57,584 nt of DNA from Globomyces pollinis-pini (lineage: Eukaryota > Chytridiomycota > Chytridiomycetes > Rhizophydiales > Globomycetaceae), in NCBI GenBank assembly GCA_025399215.1, contig MU621188.1:1-57584 (forward strand). Direction: 5' to 3'. The translations under genes were made by a program, and so were the position numbers. Within the stretch, counting starts at the first letter, position 1. Each line of letters opens with the position of its first letter. Below are positions 44,300-56,400 of the stretch, piece after piece. Below the pieces are notes generated by a model, which saw nothing but the letters and a program-made list of their open reading frames with translations, searched no databases and was not told the origin of the DNA.

Positions 44300-45869
44300 A
44301 TGTCAAAGCGAGAAGTCGTTGTTTGCGATAACGGAACTGGGGTTTGTTTCCTATTCTGACCATAGTTTGTAAAATGTGGTTTCTCAGGTACTAATTTCCC
44401 TACCTCAATCTTCCCTGCTGTGGTGGGAAGACCCACCCTTCGAGCTGAGGAAAAAGGTGGGGACGTGCTATTGAAGGATATCATGGTCGGTGATGAAGCT
44501 GCTCAATTAAGAGCTCAATTACAAATGTCGTACCCTATGGAAAATGGAATCGTAAGGGATTGGGATGATATGTACCATCTATGGGATTACACCTTCAAAG
44601 AGAAATTGGGAATCCAAAACTATGCTGATCACAAAATTCTATTAACTGAACCAGCTATGAACCCAAAGAAAAATAGAGAACGCATGATGGAAACGATGTT
44701 TGAACATTACGGGTTCAATGGTGCTTATATCGCCATTCAAGCTGTCTTGACTCTTTACGCTCAAGGTTCGTTCTATAACTTCTTTTCTATGTGATTAAAT
44801 TTAATCATTTTTGCTTATACTGTGCAATATTCTGTTTGATCTCCAACACCGACTTCAATTTTAAAGGATTATCTCATAATATCCATTATATCAAGTTTTG
44901 ACTTGATGCTAGCCATGCATTTACGATAAATTGATGCAATCAAAATATCAAAGACATAGCCACTATTTGATAAACATAATTTGACATTTATAGGATTACA
45001 AACCGGTGTTGTGGTTGATTCCGGTGATGGTGTAACACATATTGTCCCTGTATATGATGGATATGCATTACCTCATCTAGTACGTCGATTGGATGTAGCT
45101 GGACGTGATATTACACGATATTTGATCAAATTGTTACTTTTGGCTGGGTACGCTTTCAATAGAACTGCTGATTTTGAAACTGTTCGTCAATTGAAAGAGA
45201 AGTTGTGTTATGTTGGGTAAGTTTGACTCAATTATTAATATTTAGGTATAATTGTATTTTGTTTTAAATAATAGATATGATTTACAACTCGAGCACAAAT
45301 TGGCTACAGAAACTACAGTTTTAGTTGAACAGTATACAGTATAATATTGTGAAATAACCCTAGCTACCGGATGGACGAGTAATTAAAGTGGGATCTGAGC
45401 GATTCGAAGCTCCGGAAGCATTGTTCCAACCTCATTTGGTTGATATTGAATCACCAGGAATAGCAGGTATTTCTCTCCAATAATTGACTTTAGAATTGCT
45501 TTTCAACACCATTAACGCTGCGGAAATTGATATCCGAACGGAATTATACAAACATATTGTGTTATCTGGTGGTACATCCATGTACCCAGGACTTCCGAGC
45601 CGACTTGAAAAGGAAGTGAAACAATTGTACCTTGAGAGAGTTCTCCAGAACGATTCCTCTCGTCTAGGCGTAAATTCATCTAACTTATCAAATAGAAATT
45701 TAAAATTCGTGTAGAAGATCCACCTAGACGTAAACATATGGTATTCTTGGGTGGTGCAGTGTTAGGAGAGATTATGAAGAACCGTGATACGTTTTGGATT
45801 ACTAAACAAGAATGGCAAGAACAAGGAGTCAGAGCGCTTGATAAATTAGGACCAAGAGGTGCCATGTAA
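44300..45869 (+). CDS. ARP2: Actin-related protein 2
   Basis: Arp2 is one of the two actin-like subunits of the Arp2/3 complex, which nucleates branched actin at endocytic sites. Motifs: [106 protein letters not shown] and [20 protein letters not shown]. The last part gives the [13 protein letters not shown] signature of Arp2 rather than actin. Introns include 24, 25, 26 and 27 nt ones, plus an outlier of 228 nt after TLYAQ. Donors GTTTGT (intron 1) and GTTCGT (the long one) are non-consensus. Confidence 0.95.
44766..44993 (+). other. 228-nt intron of ARP2, the longest in the window
   Basis: The donor is GTTCGT and the acceptor TTTATAG. Removal joins TLYAQ to [13 protein letters not shown]. 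It is about eight times the usual intron length here. I see no open frame or clear box C/D pair in it. Confidence 0.8.
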
Positions 45870-46032
45870 ATTCAACATTTTGTTTTCGACTTGATGAACC
45901 ACTTGATCGTATTCAATATAATCTTTCAATTGACTTTAATTTTAATATCACACTACTTTCAATCCAAATACGATCTGAATTATATTATTTGATTCTAATT
46001 ATGATAAGTCCAATATGAATGCCAAGCAACAT

Positions 46033-46864
46033 TCAATCTGAATATTTTAGCTTTGTTTGCAAAAACGTATGATCCAATACTTTCAGCACCACCAAACCAG
46101 CCAATTGAGAAGCCAAAGCAAATAAACGTTGACTAGCCATCGTAACTTGATCCTGATGACAATTTGGATATGCAATCTCAACCAACCAATGATCCGTTTC
46201 ATTCAAAGGTACAGCTGTATGCAATTGATGTTGAATTTGAATCTAAATATGAAAAAGAGCAATAGTTTACACGATAGACTCGATATATCTTTACATGAAT
46301 TCCATCAATAATGAATTTCCAACCTTTGATAATATACTCGAATGAAAATCTAAGATTATGATAATCGTTGATTACGTATATCCTAATCTATGTATGTAAT
46401 CTATAGCATTTCCATTGATTTGTGTTTGATATACGATACGATGATTACATAATTTTTGACCTTGTTTTGGTGGTTCTGGAGGACACTTTTGTATTAAATA
46501 CCTAAATACAAGATTAAATATTATGATGATTTGAATTGATTTTAAATTGATTTTTCAATAGGTTAAAGTTGATGATCAAAAGTTACCAATGTCGATCTTC
46601 AAATGGTATCAAACTAGTATTTTTTAATGCATTGCTTTTCAAATAAAGTGATACGTCATCATTCCTTGGTGGTCCAAATGGAGTTTCAACTATTTAATGG
46701 AATTAAAATTTGATTGGTTGTTTATGATTACTGGTTGGTTTATACATGATTTCATGATCACAGTAGTCGGTTTCATTTCCAGATAATCCAAGTAGTAACG
46801 CTTTTAGTTTAGTTAGTTTGGTATGGGGTATGATTCCATAGAGTGAACATTCAATGTAACTCAT
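46033..46864 (-). CDS. MED18: Mediator complex subunit Med18
   Basis: Med18 (yeast Srb5) belongs to the Mediator head, linking activators to RNA polymerase II. The start MSYIECSLYGIIPHTKL with LKALLLGLSGNETDYCDHEI fits the family. The second exon gives ETPFGPPRNDDVSLYLKSN. The fold continues FSFEYIIKGWKFIIDGIHV, HTAVPLNETDHWLVEIAYPN and QRLFALASQLAGLVVLKVL, all in the Med18 order. Introns are short. An upstream in-frame ATG at 46996 exists, but Med18 proteins begin close to the ECSLYG motif, so I use 46864. It converges on ARP2 with about 160 nt between stops. Confidence 0.75.
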
Positions 46865-47090
46865 TTGGTGAAGAATTGTGATTGATTTTTTTAATTCAAC
46901 CTTTGAATTCCTGTACAAAACGAATTGGACTTGACTCGGACTCGGGCTACTAAAGTGAGGGAATAAAATAATGCGAAATAACTCAGCTAACATCACGACA
47001 CTCTATAATTCTGGTTATCTGCACGAGTTAAAAAATGATTTGCATAGAGAATATTTCAAGAAACCAACAATAGTAAAGAGAATGTTGAAT

Positions 47091-48711
<1,621 letters not shown>

Positions 48712-50452
48712 TGAAGAAAATCAAACTGTGTTACAGACACAACAAAAACCCCACATTCATGACTCATGATTGGATCGAATCAACTGTAACACTGTTCAAT
48801 TATACTAAGGGTTTATTATCAATAGCCTGGTTATTAGATTAAAAAGTTGGTTATTGAGGTGTAGATGCTCTTGAGAATTCAATACACCCAATCACTCCAT
48901 TGAATTGTGTTGTGAGCTGTTAATACAAATTTGAGTTAACCATTTTTGAGTGATACTAAAATTCTTGCCTGATGAATTTGCCTGATGAGTTTAATAAAAG
49001 TCTCAATAGAACAGCAACGTCTGGGTAATTCTGCTAGTTTGCCCACTAACAGAGAGCCAAATGCATACCAGATTTGTCCATATTTGTTGTTTCGTATGTG
49101 TGGTGTTGCCCCATTATTGTTATTGGAATCCAGAAACGAAGTCAGGTACTTGTAGGAACCTGAATGTTGTATAGATACCTTGTAGATCCCTAACATGTCA
49201 GAGGTAGCTCTGAATTCATAAATGGTCAATCCCGATCTTCTATTTCTAGTTGGGTGAAACAAACTTAAACTGGAAGATTGGTCTCATCTTAGTTTGAAAG
49301 AGGAATGGCTTAAATCAAACTTAGGATACTCAGATAGAAAGTTGACAGGTCAATGTAACGATTGCATTTGCATATGTGTTTGAAACTAAGGACTCGTAGA
49401 CACTTTTGTAGCCCCGATATGATTTGTTTGTTTTTCTATTGAATTCTCCACGGAATGAATGGATTCGCCAAGCTCCCAATTTCTCTCATCCACCCAGAGT
49501 CCATTAATAGAAAATAGATCATTACATCTACGGCCAATAACTGCACAATTTATTTTTTTCCTCATTATCATATGGTTCACCATGTGGATAATTTGAGGGC
49601 TCTTTTTTATTTCAACCATGCGTTTCGTTTCAAGCTACTCTTAATTTTTCGTTTCATTAAGTGGGGAATATTGATTTCCGAATACCCCTGTTTGAAAGAT
49701 TAGAAGATAATCAGTGGTTGAGTTGTTGTTATCCTATCTCTGTCAATTTTTACTTTCTTCACCCAAATAAACCGTTTCAAGTTGTGCAAGATTGTCTGTG
49801 TTTTTTCATTCATTTTGTGTTTTTGGTGATGTTGCTTTTCGCTTCTGTGATTCAAAGCTGCTTTATTTTCATCTCCTTCATATGAAGTGACGCTATTTAT
49901 AGTTAGTACACTGTTACCAACTTTGTGTGATTGTAGTATTGAATCGTACCTATTGCTCAATTACAGTTCATAGTCTGTAAAAGTCTCAAAAAAGCATGTA
50001 TAGTCCAATAACATGAATCATATCAATAATATAAAACTATTTATTCCATACTTATTGGCATTCACGTATTTTCTCGATAGTTCGCGAGTGAGTTGGTTTT
50101 GGCAGATGGGTTTCATTAGATTTCAGTACTCAGGGCCCCGATAACATGACTCTATGTTTCGGGCTTAAATTTTTTTCTCTCCTTTCTGTGGATTCAAAGA
50201 AAAAACAGGATTCGAAACATGGAATGTATAGTTTCTTAGAGTTGTTATTAACCTTTTCAAAAGTTTTGAAAGACAATATATTATACAATGCAATGAAATG
50301 TGACTCTCTTTTTTTTGTAATCTGTATGACCCACTGACCGGGGTACTTCTCAATTGAGTAGGGTTTCAATTACGTTTCACGAATATGTGGATTTTGGCTT
50401 CCAATCCTATAAATAACCTCCATAATTCTATACAAAATTCATTTTAGAAATT
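48712..50452. other. 1.7-kb region without a supported gene
   Basis: The region lies between KMO and the first permease. Minus-strand frames at 48936-49262 (WYAFGSLLVGKLAELPRRC) and 49386-49619 (RRCNDLFSINGLWVDERNW) look protein-like but have no recognisable domain, paralogue or splice partner, so I leave them unannotated. The last 50 nt contain the permease TATA box. Confidence 0.45.
50408..50415 (+). promoter_or_regulatory. TATA box of permease 1
   Basis: TATAAATA lies 45 nt before the ATG at 50453. Equivalent boxes precede the other two permease genes. Confidence 0.6.
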
Positions 50453-52000
50453 ATGAAAGAAATTGAAAAAGGAGTCCAAGTAGAGGAAGGAACAAAACGT
50501 AAACTTCAGAGTAGACACATTCAGATGATCGCCATTGGTGGTACTATCGGAACTGGTCTCTTCATTGGAAGTGGTAAAACTCTTGCTGCTGTTGGTCCAT
50601 TGGGTACTTTGATTGCCTACTTGATTGCTGGTGCTGCTGTTTTCTGTGTTGTCATGTCCCTTGGTGAAATGGCTACTATGATCCCTGTTACTGGTTCATT
50701 CAATGAATATGCTGCTAGATTCCACAGTCCTGCATTAGGATTTACTTCCGGATGGGCTTACTGGTTCAACTGGGCTATGACTTTGCCAATTGAATTGCAA
50801 GCTTGTGGTATGTTCTTGGCCTATTGGTTTCCTAATGTTCCGCAAATTTGGTTCTACATGATTGTTTTAGTCTCCCTTTTGTTGATTAATTTATTCACCG
50901 TCAAAGGGTTCGGTGAAGTCGAATATTGGCTCAGTTTGATTAAAGTTCTTGCAATTGTTATCTTTATCTTTGTCGGTGTATACGTAATTGTTGGTCAAAA
51001 TGTTGGATTTTCAAACTACAGCAATGGAAAGGGTGCTTTTGCTGGAACTGGCTTCTGGGCTGTTGTTGGTAAATTACCTAATGCTGTATTTGCTTTTGGA
51101 GGAACTGAATTAGTTGGTATTACTGCTGGTGAAGCTGCCAACCCTAGACGAAGTGTCCCAAGAGCTATCAAGGGAACTTTCTTCCGAGTTTCTGTTTTCT
51201 ACTTTTTGTCTATTGCTATCATGGGTTTAGCTATTCCATACGACTATGCTGATGCAATTACTGACAGCAGCTCTAAAGTATCTGCCTCTCCATTCGTTGC
51301 TGTCATGGCCAAAGCAAAGATCTTCGGTGCTGATCACTTTATCAATTTCATTGCTTTGGTTGCTGTTTACTCTGCTGGAAATTCTTCTCTTTATGCCTCT
51401 TCCCGAACCATGATGGCTTTATGTAAAAAAGGTTATGGGCCAGCTTCCCTTTCCACCACCAGCAGCAACGGTGTCCCAGTTGTACAATTATTAATTGTCT
51501 CCTGTTTTGGTCTTGTGACTATCTTAACCACCGTTGTTGGTGCCGACGTTGTATTTACCTGGTTGATGAACATGGTTGGTAACATGATTGGTATTTCATG
51601 GTTACTCATTTCCGTTTGCCACGTCTACTTCCGAAAAGCTTATGTTGCCCAAGGTTTAAAACTTGAAGATTTGCCATATCGATCACCTATTGGAGTCGCT
51701 GGAGATTACTTCTCAATTGCCTTTATCCTCTTTGTTTTGATCTTTGCTGGTATCACTGATGTCATTCAAGGAGCAGAGTTCGTCTTCCTTACTGATTCAG
51801 GATTCCTTGCCAACTACATTTACTTGGTACCAATTGGGTTCCTTTATGTTACTGGAATTGTTGTCTATGGAGGTAAAGCTATAGATCCAAAAGAAGTTGA
51901 TTTAGTTACTGGCCATGTTGATAACCATGATGAACAATTTGCCCATATTAACAGCAAACCTCAATCATCCTGGGATAAGTTTGTTGAAACCTTTGCTTAA
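50453..52000 (+). CDS. YAT-family amino-acid permease 1
   Basis: This intronless frame of 515 aa encodes a 12-helix amino-acid/polyamine transporter of the plasma membrane (APC superfamily, fungal YAT type). HIQMIAIGGTIGTGLFIGSG is the substrate-binding helix 1 signature, followed by SLGEMATMIPVTGSFNEYAA, AYWFNWAMTLPIELQACGMF, FGGTELVGITAGEAANPRRS and ASSRTMMALCKKGYGP. Both tails are short and cytoplasmic (KEIEKGVQVEEGTKRKLQ at the start). It is the first of three tandem paralogues and has a C-richer codon choice than its neighbours, suggesting high expression. Substrate preference is not determined. Confidence 0.92.
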   Translation: MKEIEKGVQVEEGTKRKLQSRHIQMIAIGGTIGTGLFIGSGKTLAAVGPLGTLIAYLIAGAAVFCVVMSLGEMATMIPVTGSFNEYAARFHSPALGFTSGWAYWFNWAMTLPIELQACGMFLAYWFPNVPQIWFYMIVLVSLLLINLFTVKGFGEVEYWLSLIKVLAIVIFIFVGVYVIVGQNVGFSNYSNGKGAFAGTGFWAVVGKLPNAVFAFGGTELVGITAGEAANPRRSVPRAIKGTFFRVSVFYFLSIAIMGLAIPYDYADAITDSSSKVSASPFVAVMAKAKIFGADHFINFIALVAVYSAGNSSLYASSRTMMALCKKGYGPASLSTTSSNGVPVVQLLIVSCFGLVTILTTVVGADVVFTWLMNMVGNMIGISWLLISVCHVYFRKAYVAQGLKLEDLPYRSPIGVAGDYFSIAFILFVLIFAGITDVIQGAEFVFLTDSGFLANYIYLVPIGFLYVTGIVVYGGKAIDPKEVDLVTGHVDNHDEQFAHINSKPQSSWDKFVETFA

Positions 52001-52398
52001 AGTTAAAAATATAATATGTCTAATATTAACTATTGTCTATTCCTTACTTGAGAAGTGTCTTTAATTCCATTCATTTAATCTTTATCTTCGTAACATAAGA
52101 AAAATCTCAATGAAGTTCACACAGTTGTTGGCTATCTTGGATGGAGCAGACAAATGTCATGCAATTAAATACAATCAAAGGACATGCGGCCCACAGTACA
52201 AGAACAGCGCATTTCCAATTGGATATAAATAGCCAACGGTAGTCAACCGTGACTGTCAAGCACGTCAATTCCCAATAAATTAGATCATCAATCGGGGTTT
52301 TTTACTTACAAACACCCTCAAAAAACGGTTGGTTTGTGGCGCTTTTTCCTATTCCATGTCAATGAGACGATTTAAGACAAGGAGTCGTCATTTAAGAG

Positions 52399-52406
52399 TA
52401 TAAAAG
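52399..52406 (+). promoter_or_regulatory. TATA box of permease 2
   Basis: TATAAAAG lies 40 nt before the ATG at 52439. Confidence 0.65.
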
Positions 52407-52438
52407 GCAGATGAAGATCATCCAGATCTCACAAAGTC

Positions 52439-53965
52439 ATGACAAACTCAGTTGAAGCTGAAGGAACGAAGAGAAATCTTCAAGCAAGACATATCCAAAT
52501 GATTGCTATTGGTGGAACCATAGGTACCGGGCTGTTTATTGGGAGTGGGAAAGTATTAGAAGCTATAGGTCCAATGGGTACATTACTAGCCTTCTTAGTC
52601 GCTGGATTGACTGTTTTTGGTGTTGTTATGTCCTTAGGAGAAATGGCAACGATGCTTCCAGTTACTGGATCATTCAATGAATATGCTGCCCGATTCCATA
52701 GTCCTGCTTTAGGTTTTGCCTCTGGTTGGGTTTATTGGTTTATCTGGGCAGTAGCATTTCCAATCGAATTGCAAGCTTGTGGAGTTTTTTTGAAGTATTG
52801 GATTCAAGGTGTTGATGAGATCTGGTTCTACATGGTTATTTTGGTTATCTTATTGGCTATTAATTTGTTTACTGTTGCTGGATTTGGTGAAGTAGAATAC
52901 TGGCTCAGTATGATGAAAGTAATGGCCATTGTAATATTCATCTTTGTTGGATTGTACGTTACTACCAATCAAAGTATTGGGTTTAAATATTATGGTGAAG
53001 GAAAGGGTGCATTTGCCGGCGGTAATTTTTGGTCAATTGTTGGTAAACTTCCAAATGCTATCTTTGCCTTTGGAGGAACTGAATTGGTTGGTATCACAGC
53101 AGGTGAAGCTGCCAATCCCAGAAAAAGTGTTCCACAAGCAATTAAAGGAACCTTTGTCCGTGTTAGTGTATTTTATATCTTGACTATCCTTATCATGGGA
53201 ATGTGTATTCCATCTGACTATGCCAGTGGAATTGCTAAAGATGCTGCAAAAGTTTCTTCATCTCCATTTGTTGCTGTTATGGGCAAAGCAAACATTGCAG
53301 GAGCTGATCATTTCATTAACTTTATTTCATTCATCGCCGTCTTCTCTGCTGGTAACTCTGCTTTGTATGCTTCATCCCGAACCATGATGGCTTTATGTAA
53401 AAAAGGCTATGGACCAAAATTCTTGTCTGGTACTAGTAGTAATGGTGTGCCAGTTGTACAATTGTTTATCACTGCTGCTTTTGGGCTTCTCACCATCTTG
53501 ACCACAGTTGTAGGGGCTGATGTTGTGTTCACTTGGTTGATGAACTTGAATGGAAACTTAATTGGTGTCACTTGGTTGTTCATCTCAATTGCACATATAT
53601 ACTTTAGAAAGGCTTATGAAGCTCAAGGTTTGGATCTAGCTGATTTGCCTTACAGATCCCCAGTTGGAGTTGCCGGAGATTACTTTTCTTTGGCCATTCT
53701 TGTCTTCACTTTAGTCTTTGCTGGTATCACTGACTATATCAAAGGAGCTCCAGTTGTAATACTCACCAACAGTGGATTACTGGCAAATTATATTTACCTT
53801 CTACCTGTTTTGGGTCTGTATGTCATTGGTATTTTCTATAAAGGAGGTAAAATTGCAGATCCAAAAGAAGTTGATCTTAAAACTGGTCACGTAGATAATT
53901 ACGAAGAAAAGCACAGCGATGAGAATCGATCCAAGTTTGGAAGGTTCGTTGATATAATTGCATAG
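52439..53965 (+). CDS. YAT-family amino-acid permease 2
   Basis: This intronless frame of 508 aa is the second tandem permease. Helix 1 reads MIAIGGTIGTGLFIGSGKVL; SLGEMATMLPVTGSFNEYAA, WFIWAVAFPIELQACGVFL, GGTELVGITAGEAANPRKS and SSRTMMALCKKGYGPKFLSG follow. It differs from copy 1 mainly in helix 3 (WAVAFPIE against WAMTLPIE), the outer loops and the tail, which could change substrate choice. The tail GHVDNYEEKHSDENRSKFG is more charged than in copy 1. The 438 nt between copies 1 and 2 hold the promoter. Confidence 0.92.
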   Translation: MTNSVEAEGTKRNLQARHIQMIAIGGTIGTGLFIGSGKVLEAIGPMGTLLAFLVAGLTVFGVVMSLGEMATMLPVTGSFNEYAARFHSPALGFASGWVYWFIWAVAFPIELQACGVFLKYWIQGVDEIWFYMVILVILLAINLFTVAGFGEVEYWLSMMKVMAIVIFIFVGLYVTTNQSIGFKYYGEGKGAFAGGNFWSIVGKLPNAIFAFGGTELVGITAGEAANPRKSVPQAIKGTFVRVSVFYILTILIMGMCIPSDYASGIAKDAAKVSSSPFVAVMGKANIAGADHFINFISFIAVFSAGNSALYASSRTMMALCKKGYGPKFLSGTSSNGVPVVQLFITAAFGLLTILTTVVGADVVFTWLMNLNGNLIGVTWLFISIAHIYFRKAYEAQGLDLADLPYRSPVGVAGDYFSLAILVFTLVFAGITDYIKGAPVVILTNSGLLANYIYLLPVLGLYVIGIFYKGGKIADPKEVDLKTGHVDNYEEKHSDENRSKFGRFVDIIA

Positions 53966-54401
53966 AGTATTATTCTTAATAATAATAAAAAACGGTACAA
54001 AAAAAAACATGACGTACCTATTTTTGGAATTTGATCTCCCAATGAAACCGCTATTTCAATTTACCAGTTAGATTTAATAGATAAATGTCTCAACGCGTAA
54101 GAGCTTATTATTGTCTCCGACTCAGTTCATTTGTGGTGGTGGCTTAGACTCATCTGACCAGCTCCTTTTCACGTCTGTAACAATTAATTAACGAGAGTTT
54201 CTGGAGAAATGCAATGGTAAACAACATAAACCTATTTTACTCCTCAAATATTTCGAAACAAATGATCAAATAATGAGTACTGCTTTGAAGTAGTACCGGT
54301 AGTTTTTAACGTGGTGTTAAACTGTTTCTGAATTTTTACCAAAACCAGAACGTTACCGCATTTTTATTATTAATGATTAGTAGTAATGACAAAATACACC
54401 A

Positions 54402-54409
54402 TATAAATA
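54402..54409 (+). promoter_or_regulatory. TATA box of permease 3
   Basis: TATAAATA lies 59 nt before the ATG at 54461. Two ATGs lie just downstream of the box (54412 and 54421), probably before the transcription start. Confidence 0.5.
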
Positions 54410-54460
54410 AAATGGGATTGATGAATACTCTCGAAAGCTTAAATAGTTGTCAAAATCCAA

Positions 54461-56016
54461 ATGGAATTAGAATCTGGAAGTGGTGGAACCAAACGAAAAT
54501 TAAAGAGCAGACACATTCAAATGATAGCCATTGGGGGTACCATTGGTACTGGATTGTTTTTTGGAAGTGGCCAGACTTTAAAAGCGATTGGGCCTTTAGG
54601 CACACTTGGATCTTTTTTAATTGCTGGACTGACAGTGTTTTGCATGGTAATGTCACTTGGTAAGTAGTATAGTCCAACTGATACATTTTAGGTGAAATGG
54701 CTACGTTAATTCCTGTCACTGGGTCGTTCAATGAATATGCAGCCAGATTTCATAGTCCCGCTTTAGGATTTGCCGCTGGTTGGGCATATTGGTTCAACTG
54801 GGCGATGACTTTACCTATTGAATTACAAGCTTGTGGAATCTTTCTGTCATACTGGTTTCCAAATGTACCACCAGTTTTGTTTTACATGGCTATTTTGTTG
54901 ACATTACTACTGATTAATTTATTCACGGTTGCAGGATTTGGGGAAGTAGAATACTGGCTCAGTTGGATTAAAATTATGGCAATAATTGTGTTTATTTTTG
55001 TTGGATTCTATGTCATTTTTGGTCAAAATCTAGGTTTTAGTCAGTACAACAGTGTTAATGGGCCGTTTGCGGGAGCTGGGATTTGGACTATTATTGCAAA
55101 TTTGCCCAATGCTGTTTTTGCATTTGGTGGAACAGAGTTGGTAGGAATCACTGCAGGTGAAGCGGCTAATCCTCGACAAAGTGTCCCTCGCGCCATCAAA
55201 GGGACGTTTGTCCGTTTAAGTATCTTTTATTTCATGTCTATTTTAGTAATGGGCCTGGCTATCCCATCCAATTACGAAGAGAGTCTAGCGACTGCTGAAT
55301 CAGCTGTATCTGCATCTCCTTTTGTAGCGGTAATGGCAAAAGCAAAAATTGTTGGCACGGACCATTTCATGAATTTCATATCTTTGGTTGCAGTTTTTTC
55401 TGCTGGAAACTCTGCTCTCTATGCTTCTTCCCGAACCATGATGTCATTAGCACAAAATGGTTATGGCCCGAAATGGCTTGCAAAGACTAGCAATAGGGGT
55501 ATACCAGTTCATCAATTATTTGTATCGACGCTGTTTGGATTGCTCACCATCTTAACTACTGTGGTAGGAGTGGATGCCCTATTTGCTTGGATGATCAAAT
55601 TACTGGGAAATTTGATTGGAGTTACATGGATTTTGATATCCATTTCGCATATATATTTCAGAAAAGCATACTTGGCCCAAGGAAGGAAAATCTCTGATTT
55701 GCCTTACAAGTCGCCTGTCGGCATTGCTGGTGATTATTTCGCTATTGCTTTTATCTCGTTTGTGTTGATATTCTCTGGTTTTGCATCCTGGACCGAAAAA
55801 GACAAAGATCACAGTTTCTCTACTTTATTAGGAAATTATATTTACATACTCCCAATAGCTTTGTTGTATATTGCTGGAATCATTGCTTACGGATCCAAAC
55901 CCATAGCTCCAATCGACGTTGACTTGATAACTGGGAGTATCTCGAAGAGCGATGATGTCGACATCAAAAAATCTCCAAAAAGTAAATGGAGGACAATTGT
56001 TCAGATTATCGCATAA
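54461..56016 (+). CDS. YAT-family amino-acid permease 3 (one intron)
   Basis: The third tandem permease starts MELESGSGGTKRKLKSRHIQ. It is identical in layout to copies 1 and 2 but has a single 32-nt intron (54660-54691) in the SLG|EMAT motif after helix 2; the other copies are uninterrupted there. Joined length is 507 aa. IPVTGSFNEYAARFHSPALG, WAMTLPIELQACGIFLSYWF and GGTELVGITAGEAANPRQS are intact. ASSRTMMSLAQNGYGPKWLA replaces the MALCKKGYGP of copies 1 and 2, and the C-terminal tail is divergent (KSDDVDIKKSPKSKWRTIVQ), which could affect trafficking. Confidence 0.9.
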
Positions 56017-56400
56017 TACCATGTTTTTCTTGAGACCGTATCAAACCAACAATAACATCTGATAATAAAAAACCTTTTCCATAGTTAATTAACCATCAAT
56101 ATATTTTTTCCTTTAGTGTTGAAGTCAATCATTAGGTATAACGGCAGTTACAATATTTGGGTTGCTATTTCCACGGTTTTCGCCATTGACATTTTGACAA
56201 CGATACATCTCTGTACAAATCTATCACATTAACAATCCAACACTACAATCTGATAATTCAAGTCCTCTTTTTAGTAAATAATGAACTATAAGCATCTTTT
56301 TCTCCTCTGTGTTACAGTCAATAATAATTTCCCACGGTTTTTTCATGGAAAACTATGACAACGCTCCATCCATGTAGAAAGGTTTCTTTATCGCATTTTA

